A DNA stretch of 64,000 nucleotides from CAYVIB01 sp964451365 (GCA_964451365.1 CAYVIB010000023.1:26530-90529), one strand, 5' to 3'. Positions 61,901 through 64,000 are shown, counted from the stretch's first letter. Numbers and translations: made by a program. Notes: a model not told the origin generated them from the letters alone.

Positions 61901-64000
61901 CAAATCCAACCGCAGCCAGCGAACTATCACATTGCGGGATCAACGTGCCGAGCGGATATCCGGATCAGTGTCGGACAACCTGACCCTGCGCGTATATGAC
62001 GACATCAATCAGGTGACCGAAGCCGTAATTTCTCTAACGATCGTACCGGATTTGCCGCCGAATGCCGGCGCTATAAACGTCGGCCACAATCTCAATGACT
62101 TCTACGGTAACAACTCAACGATTCGCCTGACCAGTATCCGGGCAGCGAACGACGGTAAGGATAGTCTAACCGTGGCAATTACCGACACGACGGGCCGGCC
62201 ATTGGCGTCAGCCACGGTCGCGTCCGATTCGCATAATTTTAATGTTGCGTTGCCCAAAGACGAGTTGCCGAACGACCAGTTCCTGTTCAGAGTTCGCGTG
62301 ACGGACCACCTGGGGCAGAGCAACGACTCGGATACTTTCGCGATTGCCCTGACTCGTGAGCCAAACGAGATACGGTTCTTCAAGGACGCAAGCCAGCCGG
62401 AACTGAACCCGGTCGTCACCACCGTTGGCCATTCACCCACCTATCAAGTGGCGGTGCTGGATGATGCGGGAAGGCGGGTTCCGAACCAGTCGATTCAGTG
62501 GACACTGACGAGCGTCGCCAGTTCGGAAACGCTGTCGCTGGGAACAAGTACATCCGACATCAACGGCTTGGCCTGGCTGGTGCTGGATACGGCGCAAACC
62601 GCCGGCTTGTACTCGCTGAGCGCGAAAATCGCGGAGCGCCCGCGCGTTCTGCCCGCTGAACGCAGAATACGAATCGACGCGGGTGTCACAAGCCAGTTCC
62701 ATTTCACGCATATTCCGGTGACCCAGGCGGGCGAAGTCGCGCAGGTGAATGTGGTGGCGCTGGACGATGGTGGTAACCAGGTCGCGGGCGATTCAATCAG
62801 TACCATTGAACTGAAGATACCGAACGGCGGCTTCCACTTTGGCTTCACCAGCAACGGTGTGATAACACCGATTGACGGAGGCGGGGAAAGTATTGCCTTA
62901 ACGATGCAAAATGGCGCTGCCGCCGTGCCGTTGGCAGTATCGACCCAAACCGGTATTTACCAGGCGCAGATCGTTACCGGCGATCCGCAACTGCGAACTT
63001 TCTATTACACAACGGCCAATGCGGATGTGCCGCAACAGGCCGATGTCATAAATCTTTCAGTGGTTGCCGGTGATCCCTTCCAGGTACGCCTCGTAGCGGA
63101 AAGTCGAACCAATCATCCGTTCGGTGAACATGAGCGACTGGAGGCGGGTGAGACCGTTACGGTATCTGCTACGTTGCTGGACAAATTCTACAACCGCGTT
63201 GTTCAGCTTAATCCGACCGACGCGCCAGTGGATGCCGATTATCTGCTGAATGTCGAAGTCGATGGCTCTGCAAGCATTGACCAAACATCGCAGGCGCAAA
63301 CTCTCAATCTCATTCAGGGCACGGTACAGTTCGATGTGTCCGACGACGAAATTGAGGAGGTCGCTGTGCGTGTGACTGGCATTATCCCGGGAGATGTAAC
63401 CAACCTGGGTGAGCTGTCACTGGATTTCGAAAAACGCAAACCGGCAATTGCCCAGGCCGCGTTCAGGCAGGTTGTTAACGAAACCTTGACCCCGTTGGAC
63501 TTCTCTTACACCGAGGAAGTTGCCATCGACGTGCTGCGGGAAGAGCCAGCCGTTAATGTTGCTCTTAACGGCCAGGCCGTTGAAGGCGAGTTTACGCTGG
63601 CGACGGACGACTTATCCGGGGTCACCACGCTGACCTTCACGCCGGCAACGGATATCGCGCTGAATACCTGTTATCAAATAGTATCGCTACCATCGTCTCT
63701 TTACGGCCTTGCCGCCAACGACCAAGTGCTGGACCAGAACCTGGATGTATGTTCCCAGCATATCGCGATCGACATTCCGGATTACCGTTATGTGCTGGAA
63801 GGGCGGCAGTTCGAATTTAACGTTCTCAACTCTGGACTGATTACTTCCGGCGGCGTGTCGCTGGCCAGGGTCATCAACAGCGATCCGCTGGAGCTGGCCG
63901 ACCAGATCCAACATAGCGTCGACTGGAGCGCACCGGCTGTTACGTTGCCGACACATTCCCATGACTTGCTGCCCGATGGCCAGGTCGTGAGGCTGCAACT
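31932..64000 (+). CDS. Giant secreted multidomain Ig/beta-propeller/TIG protein (3' end outside window)
   Basis: One frame stays open from 31932 to the window end: at least 10,689 codons (over 1.1 MDa) without a stop. The start is uncertain. ATG 31932 and ATG 31962 lack a well-spaced ribosome binding site; GTG 31980 follows GGAG by 12 bases and would give a compact signal peptide (VKKRLLKRLVSIWLCLGF, cleavage near VVA-Q). Domain order: N-terminal beta region to ~33.3 kb; about 21 Ig-like modules to ~41.1 kb; about seven propeller/Big_5-like/TIG supermodules to ~55.5 kb; mixed Ig-like and propeller blocks; invasin-like modules from ~62.36 kb. Only about a dozen Cys were found, and no transmembrane stretch after the signal. 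It was probably exported by Sec and acts at the surface as an adhesin, matrix or polymer-binding protein; this is inference. The missing C-terminus could hold an anchor or effector. Confidence 0.93.
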   Translation, partial: MTVSGFKKKGMEQHLFVKKRLLKRLVSIWLCLGFTHVVAQVDIRAVDRITETDSQIRYVATISDCQNLASVSAGSAEVMQVFQREDVSIDPSHPGKCFIDFTVSGPSRLYPNVITTLPDGSTSTFAEAFEVEGEAPTIEYQSVSIRDTEAGQLLVVSIKAMDNTDISYLGVDVLGLRASDLRSHGGVIAEARNSAFARTNGTERVYPISEWQSEYTVKIPISSPLAGEEIAYDAIVLIDAYVVDSSGNQANFSKVAFTGDSIQEQAYSLHISTTPIVINNPLQAPVLSPSIEFQFRGLVDVTGAGNGVTYESSHPDLIGVTSRGFVYALQETDSENVTIEVSYPGLESRFVPVIADFSKQIVDLRVAGVTADSSFELGRLNDWFALPEVQAIFDDGSASVIRGHWTPVVTVGAASSAYLQKNRLNELRSSVVISPSAPAFVTLSLLELPGISSSVAVTARDGQPTVSMDVPTTAFVGTDLVLDAQVEDDVGVSEVRFFLDGGLIGARNQAPWQLTLPISEELEGRTLSVRAEVTDTVGQTGTTLEHFLQVSKQPASNVPAFDFELPVDGVRVVETSPFSIQVATSLGFLPDDFEPQSGISHVEFYLDAGKVGEAMYPLVEVRDVLVGTEVKKELYEVWRFTHKAPSISTTETSLSVSARVHTSRSQKDSPAKLIRIVENRPPAVLLQSPQVGAIATIGKPLPITASISDETLSLGTQVDFIVEGKVVETRRISRSVEEDGDVLLAPSVMDTETRMLTFSYPVLEEHLGSTLAIQVRATDYHGKITTSEVVRVPVKGDQAPTVALSHPVTGASFVAGLPIQLRAEATDDLAVEKVDFYVDSQLVGSDVRPPYAYNFETPETIEKEQVLSMYAVVTDSSGKTAQSNIAEVILGHDEEPPVVNFASPAVTSGENIAEVISGSEFVIKVAGYDNVGATRAELRGVRREGNGYILTDNLADVVTGEDFLLQQIPGALKAYSALLLLRAHDYNGASFADYDISATVTDEVGNASTVGLVVRIKPDQPPQVKEIISDKPAYNNTDQVSFDILATDDKAVHRLDIRYELNGSTLSDKVIDSESGLTPQSIVQYRDQIDLASLNLPNAAAELTINVVARDARGDPASAEISKTVAIIQDSQAPLISVSKPIPGSTLYRNSDVDIGWRAVDESELASVQVRVNGQAVSTPQISGKDVSGSFTYSVPGNVNEISVSLTAIDIFDNQAVESWTYAVETDDPPSISIRHPAAGSRFVEGEQFTVSALVSDNRQVAGLEFFVRENNVETQTFKVSTAEINRVIKEGGYFSKLIRVPHKLEDTPDGGIVVGVRARDDAGAETEETLDLVLLDDEEAPTVSMTTPDADLAVFPGASFKVEGVASDNIYVDGLVPYLVSDFETEIPLEWDKGLARNDRMEQVTVPNPGSFGSVVTAQRFYVDFSGRVKIPLTFFANSGEQFRFFIRVTDRGINASDSNDVGLTIQEDAEGPEVIFNEPETTLFDRQPAEFQARITDNLAVASYKISIIDHETREMLAEADLNSKSVSILEDDLLDLSRYTVTGEVRFTVVIEASDTSGNSTVGRRTYTVKPDAPPEVSLLSASPGISVIKGALAHQRMSIVDDYVTKQDRLSTFFVYSNMSSLGLTRSIQGSRVADPDSQGSYFSTALMAYPEAADINARLWINDETYAGFEAGSLTVTPGFITQVDSLKLEVDSHDVSYRIRAEVTDICLAQEIDETVAWQDLQSSNGTLDLLPYKSKGATLLKIQPLLESGSGLTPFFLHEIVIDLEKLSGKLSYLDQGTRRQAAGYETLQLLLADDGVQSGEAFVHVSPVREHVNTRNVENTFLPSLAKPGIEGFDLFAYAADRLSHERGSQSLVSIQRFDLVIDEEAPSISLPTPIDSTVVVPGESVKVEVQYADNTGWLEHLALNDNFGTVGRLGGLLEEDQATFIYQVPVDWSGGEVHLSVTGEDASGRSTADNITLPIDINEAPLLNYKEFASNSVDGKFQKIISGADRLNFAEFWVRRGEHFRLTSEFTDDAGISRYRVVKHHRDGSVQTVHDSPFPVSCPNLPKKHISTHPATILFDESDPTQYEAILEDNTGNITRRKFIVYPLENVAPEVRIISPAQGQEIVAGTFLIEIKVVGTDDRKLPDSAISIFANGVPLTQVSRDTAPVLVEDEVTRQAFESIRDSLERKYSPDIGAEYGESDSEHAVSTALLFSVPPGLIGEDEEIELTARIADSEGALGNHRITFSGKSDEINPEIAVVGPNVGYGPPEFTDFMLDFRAYDNVKVERLELYQAYGARGTDGSYILLDYGTPIRSIGNVAALDHELVTTNNIDTPIYSQPVHVDRMSEIASLFAGIEEGASFDVWLRLVASDASGNTRIKEVSYPVRVDERPVVDIIEPLDGARLVEGTAALVNVNAYDDVAIDTLKLYVLQGPDGAKTEIQQLTLKQAPYGFSVPLPAYNEQQPEQNKITFLVEALDSYGAKFGDPDAHIAREEIRIEVVGDVAPEIKIAKPENGGPPYTEGELMLVQVNALDDVGVERVVLNVANLIGGDRSFTDGKFPYEFLVEIPYGQAGKPLSLTAAVTEQRFSSEPRTVETLTPTIVNVDKDTAAPEITFILPAETGTTVSEKRNLPYQLEVNDNVRVSSVRLQLFVGGQEVRQQLLIAPPYFGSISVGSIADYVTDQGSGLPNELDMEFVVTATDGAGNTATDNRPVTLKKNNSPSVTGIQVLDSRGFNLGDGIGEITEGRGIVINVIANDPEAGVDSVALYQALGEDIASATYSMVGADGAAPFQFNIQVPYNNIGKTLSFKAVAVDVDGNESELSPLSRELLITADDPPAAVIVSPQDGSVLIDGQELEIVVQADDDLGPEGIDRVEFYLNNKLVATRYQSLSTVNGTTGQENLYGAAVLPPSEVEGFTLQAHVYDITGKMTASNVVNVGKIDDTVAPKLSVLSPFNHDILTADEELTAAVSVTDIGTAGEVFMEWIREYQDASGSWIEIDSTEIQLFLDDTHPDRPAVPLSDPDNFYSIYWATFADGNILQREGYTNERVRVETRVVTGNHEVESTTYHEVGMPVAERRFFRPAADSFPATSKSVYYSAIDQFNTPQAQGSMIGAWSTLDPGKLEPGIGFDYASETRPPCPVCTGIFLADVASEISDSGDIFIYSDLLNPASEIFRGTISEIRAGQHMVLASKSGEPETYTTGMQVGVFTSDLQNQINPDSGLVSLENGAAELLIFSNQNDEGSFGLLPSLRGRIDLPFVEAFGLDQRDNLVFVANGHGGVRVISISSVAAPYEIAFIKPNGFARDVKIKGNYAYIAASHEGVVVADLSNPNLPIVSGIDTLGVANRLQIVGNKLYVTDMSGDGQISQLNIIDISDPLAPTMERTVLLEPAREDWVSDGVYDVFVTGNKAFVSVHYSDQEDMPAQTVVEIVDLEKTDTGMVDTTVPAVIHRQADVDNFAVRDLVLARGAIQVAGGKAGINRLELTELEVLRHSPDKDERFVPTDLKTIEIELSSVVSDTIDPSDYIEVYQGGVIRGEDGSYMVGENISDRFSVDFGLRNGDPAYRFIEVVPSSELAADMEYVVVVKAGLPRPAGAPLTEDYLFSFFTSPAGSQPAPEIRSVTPASGTIQGGTEITIEGRHFSDQPRVVLGGIELVVNSVQLATTEDENDVISAITVPNNAGPASLQLVNNAGLEDIVIGAFSYVDLLQVSFINPAVVDISQAGENDQVEIVGYGFHQNLTLKAYPSGRPEDAVENTVDTNRMTLGMTENGRLVLETSERMQWTVPDFGNSYRGFVDVELSDSSGGFFYLPRALFYGNLDSSLTIETQLPYGVGDIKKYLDDLARGINKPLERDVSKLPPGEIIDIRSDRERELIYVLGRPVKLLDKGAPTPASVSSEEELRHFISPGWINLVTYDHKDENDESEIGIKNASPAIGLGFSDLPQDLNPSAFEISDTHIYVAAKGYHFPAIDTPYENQVWLLVYNREDGEALDRDVLYSLPLPLNEPPTELVIRDSLLFANAGKEGVAVISLADPLKPNVIRRITSATFEGVPFDLDVIDLSVRDSYLSVITRQTAARNAFPVRILYDVSLPSIPQAGEQNLDEIGTVGAGIGQLESTVISNGTISLSDDRKVLHPRLAARYQSNGFTITGSPLDVHGHTSLIAAFNRQGIRDCGTTYYINLFDVSRPENISVMDAAKLNDCSESASLVPGNYETYSVKNEGASWLTEDGLILTSRVGPQKNTLINIVDTFTTDLVSSMPTQNATGVSLDSDIRLVFDHDIQVPDSGDGGIYLARYLALLYDDGSGAGLPVSFSAYVDPNRKYIVHLDPSTDLAENANYRVQLKPEPSDGGRRSQGFFDHEIRFSTGSGTGPQPRILSVSPAFVEIGGGTVNVELANAVDPTFLISGEPAHIAGSATTANGIRYQLEVPGHLVGPATISVTESDGRNAELFGAFQYIEPLVINDISPTQGSVNGGTRVTIQGKGFQAGGNRTQVSFSNVPVDSANITVLDQETVEVLTPPGQLGEASITIRLENGQQLTVERAFTYQQPVKSSITSETYDRFYDLAMDPTGTYVVAAAGRGGVVLYNMDSAALLGDTENITNFNELREMIDSDGDGVDDRLVSRILLPDGYAALGVDLFFERNNDRIFVTAALLDSNGVASNARLFVIAVDSEDITQFTVVNSLPLPASYAKGLEVENNQVVMAMAEGGIGFVDAYLHTKLYLSENLALPGSRPALDVTRFNTEGAHATYYAAVGGDYDFAVNRLLTAEAVGAGGFYILGRNAADGLHLISQLDIPASRVVVKGNHAYLAAGDAGVVIVDVTDIHFPRIVRRLDTIGHVHDVSFSGNILYAALGDRGIAAVDVTDPADAQLLEGYEALSRNRVFTVLATPYSAIGAGVNKNGRGIVQESSDAVLKLHRFEPVNGILDRGVDGAIQIRLRFNKAIDQLDENLQYFDLLLPSGQPVNHSVSIINNDAILTLTNPDLLATGDQLTVIARAGLKASKSLLRDGNPVAVTLYELQSDQRVTLRYRGERPDQVAIDAVVPRRLPKGVSGNITVSMLGAPRDVARIRLLVNDVELQINEIQQSDDDERIAIITAAVPPIQASGQYDLIALVEKGGIWQEARLYAALQVDSPIKFESLSPAWGPLNGGTTVTIIGEGFEPGNTVFEAITAKVGSHPVRNIKVLSSNRIEILTPRGVPGLHNVYGRDRYGNETVLEGRNGFGYGIDQLAKVTAESIKPLDVLVDRETGVAAVTAGYFHRLFANSAGVRTYEGVLLPETYWAGTFDVQNPTSPILVGGNTTLPSGATGISELNRLVTHARLDAKLSSGVLDIEPVELTPDEKAEYARTDGHRIPLSADSIRLVSDTILENGVERKRLFVAAGQGGVANLNFDEQNGLQTISHVPAGQVRELEKQGYTVFASRGSGGPEKTPDECGAATDKGNAGGVIGLSYLNPSDPVSLDGIDGLPGGDVLLYSGGYLFSGGQPDGARWGPCPTTFETETATEQSEGDNDQLIAVDLFDPLVNETYTFENTVYDVVTYKNYLIVALGGHGIQVVDRNFPERRISFSLGSELQAIKGYAVRLKRFTNLLFVSADIGGLVVLDIKDPLNPEVISAGNQEKIVAVDYFKDRVVAAGGTTGLRNMQLPASFVAVDSLAGRQYLSQAEHFVVVFNELVTTDSIGLEGNVAVTRFSDGQSVSVNVTPLDEIGGAATKFTLDFTRQAGESYAIRISDARNLRGTGQWAPYYSEFTQADDEALQPVIREVVGGAYHREAQGEITIVGENFSANTQAYVDYYPVPVNFVDSSTLVIPSQALEMLPLEVGQHHLRLVDAQLSAEKPGAVLVADSVEGVQFSLNRETSDLKGGYEMKITSSRPVILPGAKVILRSLSREIRSTDPEDETDTINLLDDVETLNQFRFRLPAILAPELYNVYLEIEGTEYLVGRVSYNMPDGLGIGLPNYPPQVIGASTIHNDIMYVGVREGESPHDKNRFLMESGLEIYDIGIWENPIRLSQLHTEYPVTGIEVIGNSAYLASGADGLVIVDVSNPDQPLRVRNLSIPAHVATDVSFNETANVLAMSVADELGTGFIRFYNLSDDELDPPTGFNTIVFSEGELQGQPLDIQWLDGQLYVLFKRENRLHLAVFSDLPNSQQVAVQEIGRGDINNLNASMRVQYGQIIVSTSSEILTLARNGTGHFETSYWANAETTGAEILDNAGGTFVANPDGVVNTGSPYRVVSSITPTSGQTISTGQTIRVRFNGVIDTRDDSVRNAVTLVDGASAPLPAEFFELEASNTLAGAYIDIRFTEQNTHTGPIEVRVATEALALNGGASASAQYTLVDDAKPYVAAVHRLVDGESGIHYFHGDGSESARITGANFGTDAGAVQVFVGEIPVLPANITLVTDDIIEFQMPALFTAGSVTSLPLTVVRGQLDYIRHGAVVILPQIRIEDVTPVRGPPQGGNFVEIYGSGFSHSTRVRFAGVLAGDLRVISGNHIRVRVPAGNFGFAQITAENPAFAGETAVSEIDYFYAGKETGAVDLDPGRPSPISAVHLGEQIIYAVTGGTFDVIGRQSGRLEKRLNSNVARLVVADVSDPTHPQIIEMESSDKLLPYHFDVDGGLPPYGFVAITGTERDLFVAGGTGLYHFDTTLPANPVRMNVETLGGSVRDIAIDENIVFVSDASGINIYELTQARRLRKLDSITRETLRGTTDTIAVSDNSLWAVMSNSRRVVEVELMSGEYRIVRDIETQSVAGERIKPRELLVYDNLLFISTGSGGTVELFALSQSSATPVATLNLAYLIRNGDLYAGQMELRGQTLYVSGGQGDLQLFDVSPWLEGRYNEQLEMRHYFSVVGNVTSFAFHPRAIYAGSAFIYDGGTPAENPVEDPASISQMGGRVNSIVNDLVIIVEQVPEAEGVLPANELVAVQFNKHLSLSQVNSNGSDLLEVTLNGAKVAGFVNLETTAHGSLLTFSPANPFENGKRYRVTVSGALQDNLGATLGNDYSFRFVASALAQPRITSVSPRLASWRGGEEIRLLGENFNTETEVWLGGIRIPAENIVRVSSSEIVFRLSGLPGSPQDNLLAGIEVRNGDTQSSRRAAFTYVADPVIGQAGYFDPVTGEIDPSITRFEFGSTESIALVGRGFTELTQVRINGRLARDVTRVSPNTLAMRLPENTLGTLDISVSNLETREDEFHNSALTIELVADEQTHSIDTFVRNDSYLLGTRVDGSWTLFNTRESATPQIVSKGNEPLGITSAALSSGYLAFVTGSSPAQLKVFSLENVYSPEQINTFANAAGLPLDNLHIRDNAIYGFADGRLFSAHINGTAIDEIDLGPVIDIYFGGDGLFALYDATVEYREYATISEIAASYVHTVANPLELMGNSQRLGIRSGAEFELVNSLFLRSGYAEPFIGKAFIDQHDLVMNGELLAVRRANASSIALYDMNLAGQEIQLNFLSDVRIPEFSSIGSFSWENNLLEWVQGNAYFNVVPPLNNAWELLPQNIASASADVILKIAGDAENWQQVSVDVVAQFEGHVLPGMNKLVGNNLYFEILGDTYGLGEWYAVSLPVNPSTAIYGTEVNVDLPWYLTTSDLFGLNPLNVVDLTPANSITDRSVTYSIVGEQLQQLDAVTLGEAVLDNSEVTVSADGSEAIFVTSHASPGLKTLRVSQQNGAQQAILPAALLVTQAIVVESVTTNNSAGDSRLSDSGGNTITVTGDGLNGDLRLHVIPYNSGVQPSETNRINYRLSGGNLIVSGSPATLPGQQYQLVIFRESTDEAIYVDPAMLLTGVDDTRPILDLSRVKTLSYQSPLTLPFNEAVTASGFTVIKTFKDYSNQPDADISHRFELINSAPRTLTLRLLPGEVLDDNAQYNVTINGIQDTAGNPMVNNGVHSSSFLAHDTLPPRNLQVVRLPDNAVVNEAMLLTRGRDYRFKVTAEDNYSSAERIALQVRYSTQFNAPSTGWLSLKQGLFDQGMQANYQYFEVLVRASDQSGIAGEQRFRAALRDPVIELEGFATTPAEPEESVRATLAFDLAGDVDMVDRAEMRVTQINNGQPLNVTDSYNRASGTVSASVLNPKIKDLLPAGQTAAPIQMLVQLEVEYGFGFVKTFEEEYTLYLDKTPPTIAIVSPEDGSFIALDERTDVLIQAFDKYGIDTVEVQRNGGPFEVLADPSRYSFVPTVDDIENGVTITARATDPNNNVSDPSSIMVYPYDAEAGAPRVDIISPANGTRVQEGETINFEVQLRNVLDAELFFDIGGVEAPADSGIAIARAADDPERQFISATIPNVDENIVVLARIQKGNLRGYKFLNVVNDLGIEGEANLSVTPAENVLTGSVIDVIGLPPEGMEDYSADSEIRVSDPETSTSPAVVPMEITYRATATAEGNSVLIEGVLRDKSGNEKISSRVVGKIPYFTDDPPSVYAELADSGERVDFLTALPSTTEGDVLLMGINRGNGGFRIATPDAVIASENEGSLQQLIYSGTGIFAQSQQQGTVRLTYYPHAGDSFGPGTNHALYGEFIAANGNTAWLSYGNTIGAVSIVGGNQVPSAGVPINEEILQTQSRGNKLMVLTESGIYQFGLVVNDIARVIQEFFVALPGQSGFDADGEKLTTWSADTISTYQLFDDGTLSSSLNNSSPVAGEVIQSVRDGEVLWLRARSGGGETEWFAYSETELVGRIDKDSSQVVVTPNNFYTLTSEAGLQRVVARTLWSSTVGPEFTVTTTQQTFGVLVEIGRLTGVAESTENVVFTSDNSEQIGASQRQSGQWFIPNSNLSGSTVTVTIQGRSGQYSDQFAVDTTNNSQIAETHPAAGEMYTENALVPVTVHVPLSARIDVASIENVDHGALSMLPGNEALTQWVRLGDSGQNHTIEYFINGSSHASVDVAVQANNAGLASVVLLSPTNNQEFSEGDIVDLEFRANGGNTEAFRYTEITLLDFNGQTVFNLPVAAETAKLAFRLPAIDEVDTHFLRVRAYYGDDFRFGEWQVGLRINPKLRVPVPSVSGVSNLVFAGAEVDWSLQMNSAESEGFNTHLELFDDQGNLVRSDVANLITQIPHDVEELRLVATVSDAYGNEQMAEYAIKVIDGFELLPHSGALNFDVMLPNVDNAYVATGRVLRDVNGNALKTLDADITAMSVLGDRILLALADLRFVILDPAENYQVVGTHPVSAPVADLALRNQRILASVGGTLQGFHIEGNVIEDAVITDLETGNLFSVEDNVRDIALNENGFVVLLDESVLWLDRDFRTGLPQALIIEDALAMAVSNGFVYVTTVTGQLYTADSAADFTIEPELNVVAEKLIPFGRYLLALARAGNTVQFLDVTNPKQIESVGRVGADVSLSSNALLFGGKLYTGNASGDILEITSSPSGSSGSADPLYISTNPKGFAGDIAIHNGRIVVALEQYGAQLLEYRGSQWIENRYPSQPYTVASHLVELDGDTVFLGQRDRRVVVAIDGDAFFNTPGSVKERVVFDQLAAQHLALTPTKVIATVGNQIHMASKADFNLKDIIEIPVGENIVSLATHNETLFVATDNNRLYRILPGDLPIDRYTYVRESIVDGAAGDIELLASSGDFLFFVSDSNIHKLDLNTFADTMLSIGNAQNISALAYANGYVWLADQSATELRLRAIDVQSWTFSPYSLTPSAPVTRISGSNGLMAVAQGSQGVAVFSLVGELHGSNPALLSPTASEVYVQGNNIRLSLTDTHKVNSVRYFINDVPAGGTNLSPFDMETLVPPNLRNGQPFNVTAWIETIDGAIIQSKAREVLLQGEDIPANGFNVVLVHPQEDQATYIPKPLEIRAEVRDSSQPIYQVEYYELDTPDSPPKIIGKHFGPEFVIYRDYGLEDSGKYIQVRAIDVFGRHTESDPVRFIRREDTEQPVISPFTIDGPVLNETEIVAEHDFDISMAVTDAESGIESAILRRNGVIIAAAFEDGALTYTETTAEVGDQLTYELTAMDKAGNPAVISQTYTIIEDTEPSIDVFTTSSPTIIEQGSIGVTYNVSDIVQVSKVEVIWNGFSTIHEPKSNRSQRTITLRDQRAERISGSVSDNLTLRVYDDINQVTEAVISLTIVPDLPPNAGAINVGHNLNDFYGNNSTIRLTSIRAANDGKDSLTVAITDTTGRPLASATVASDSHNFNVALPKDELPNDQFLFRVRVTDHLGQSNDSDTFAIALTREPNEIRFFKDASQPELNPVVTTVGHSPTYQVAVLDDAGRRVPNQSIQWTLTSVASSETLSLGTSTSDINGLAWLVLDTAQTAGLYSLSAKIAERPRVLPAERRIRIDAGVTSQFHFTHIPVTQAGEVAQVNVVALDDGGNQVAGDSISTIELKIPNGGFHFGFTSNGVITPIDGGGESIALTMQNGAAAVPLAVSTQTGIYQAQIVTGDPQLRTFYYTTANADVPQQADVINLSVVAGDPFQVRLVAESRTNHPFGEHERLEAGETVTVSATLLDKFYNRVVQLNPTDAPVDADYLLNVEVDGSASIDQTSQAQTLNLIQGTVQFDVSDDEIEEVAVRVTGIIPGDVTNLGELSLDFEKRKPAIAQAAFRQVVNETLTPLDFSYTEEVAIDVLREEPAVNVALNGQAVEGEFTLATDDLSGVTTLTFTPATDIALNTCYQIVSLPSSLYGLAANDQVLDQNLDVCSQHIAIDIPDYRYVLEGRQFEFNVLNSGLITSGGVSLARVINSDPLELADQIQHSVDWSAPAVTLPTHSHDLLPDGQVVRLQ
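33320..41110 (+). repeat. Array of about 21 Ig-like modules within the giant gene
   Basis: Each module begins with a linker of type D-x-P-P-x-V or E-x-P-x-V followed by a strand and an 'F/L-Y-x-D-G' hairpin. Examples are VRFFLDGGLIG at ~33.42 kb, VDFYVDSQLVGSD at ~34.43 kb and VEFYLNNKLVATR at ~40.53 kb. These match the bacterial Ig group Big_9. Mean spacing is about 370 bases (~120 residues). The modules are clearly diverged at DNA level, so this is an old array and not a recent tandem expansion. Confidence 0.75.
41600..55560 (+). repeat. Seven-fold supermodule: propeller, Big_5-like, TIG domains
   Basis: The same order recurs about every 2 kb: a propeller-like segment with LVIVD-type repeats, an SbsA-like Ig domain, then one or two IPT/TIG domains. 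Propellers begin near 41.6, 43.5, 45.6, 47.6, 49.75, 51.5 and 53.5 kb. LVIVD examples are GVVVADLSNPNLPIV (~41.87), GVVIVDVTD (~46.34), GLVVLDIKDPLNPEVI (~48.68) and GLVIVDVSNPDQPL (~50.0). TIG anchors are IQGGTEITIEG (~42.79), VNGGTRVTIQG (~45.31), LNGGTTVTIIG (~47.34) and PQGGNFVEIYG (~51.26). A Ca-loop-like DSDGDGVDD lies at ~45.73 kb. Confidence 0.75.
57110..57990 (+). other. Eighth propeller-like block in the giant protein
   Basis: After several Ig-like modules (55.56-57.1 kb, with DTVEVQRNGGPFEVL and TPPTIAIVSPEDGSF), repeated four-strand blade-like segments return (e.g. GDVLLMGINRGNGG, NGNTAWLSYGN, GNKLMVLTESGIYQFG). LVIVD wording is weaker here, so the propeller assignment is tentative. 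Confidence 0.5.
59130..60880 (+). other. Ninth propeller-like block in the giant protein
   Basis: A long run of blade-like repeats (DRILLALADLRFVILDP, QRILASVGGTLQGF, RYLLALARAGNTVQFLDV, GYVWLADQSATELRL) ends at GSQGVAVFSLVG. Its 1.75 kb (~580 residues) is long enough for one large or two smaller propellers. Ig-like modules follow (VNSVRYFINDVPAGG, YQVEYYEL). Confidence 0.6.
62358..63440 (+). other. Invasin-like (Big_1) modules near the visible C-terminal end
   Basis: Segments such as TYQVAVLDDAGRRVPNQSI with TSDINGLAWLVLDTAQTAG, and AQVNVVALDDGGNQVAGDSI, have the 'V..D..GNPV....V.W' and 'T..nG.A...l.t...G' pattern of intimin/invasin Big_1 domains. They differ from the modules before them. 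A Big_5-like segment follows (~63.44 kb onward, TLTFTPATDIALNTCYQIV). Confidence 0.6.

Noticed and set aside
1..64000. CRISPR arrays, tRNA/rRNA genes, insertion sequences, prophage or integrase
   Set aside because: No regular short direct repeats with spacers, no tRNA or rRNA sequence, and no transposase-like or integrase-like translation were seen on either strand.

Overview
The window looks like chromosomal DNA from a gammaproteobacterium, most likely a Cellvibrio/Saccharophagus/Teredinibacter-type marine or polysaccharide-degrading lineage. This rests on a near-canonical Pseudomonas-type gene order, tilS-pyrG-kdsA-eno-ftsB-ispD-ispF-truD-(surE missing)-pcm-(DUF368)-nlpD-rpoS-fdxA-mutS, with protein sequences close to Pseudomonas and E. 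coli. The lineage below class level is inference.

Region 1 (1-9.7 kb) is mixed housekeeping. It holds the first 22 codons of a membrane protein (minus strand), a lipoprotein with cadherin-like domains and a parallel beta-helix resembling PL6 polysaccharide lyases, and an unknown periplasmic protein overlapping mobA. Next come pdxH overlapping a shikimate-kinase-family gene, an Lrp/AsnC regulator divergent from an aspartate/aromatic aminotransferase, a DUF3391-HD-GYP c-di-GMP phosphodiesterase, and greB.

Region 2 (9.7-26.8 kb) is the conserved block: an S9 peptidase divergent from tilS, then pyrG, kdsA, eno, ftsB, ispD, ispF, truD, pcm, a DUF368 lipid-carrier transporter, nlpD and rpoS. fdxA and mutS follow on the minus strand. 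Two strong terminators (after eno and after rpoS) punctuate it. surE is absent between truD and pcm, accA is absent beside tilS, and cinA/recA are absent beyond mutS.

Region 3 (26.8-31.9 kb) is a visibly A+T-richer accessory island. It encodes a GT-B glycosyltransferase, a leucine-carboxyl-methyltransferase-family enzyme, a PaaK/CapK-type adenylate-forming ligase and a second class I methyltransferase translationally coupled to the ligase. It looks like a small biosynthetic or modification locus with no recognised product.

Region 4 (31.9-64.0 kb, running off the end) is one uninterrupted reading frame of at least 10,689 codons. It encodes a secreted giant protein. After a Sec-type signal come about 21 Ig-like modules of roughly 120 residues. 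These are followed by about seven supermodules repeating roughly every 2 kb, each a beta-propeller with LVIVD-type repeats, then an SbsA-like Ig (Big_5-like) domain, then one or two IPT/TIG domains. Further Ig-like and propeller blocks follow, and near the window end there are invasin-like (Big_1) modules. The C-terminus, and so any effector or anchoring domain, lies outside the window. This gene, its regular supermodule layout and the adjoining island are the most interesting content.
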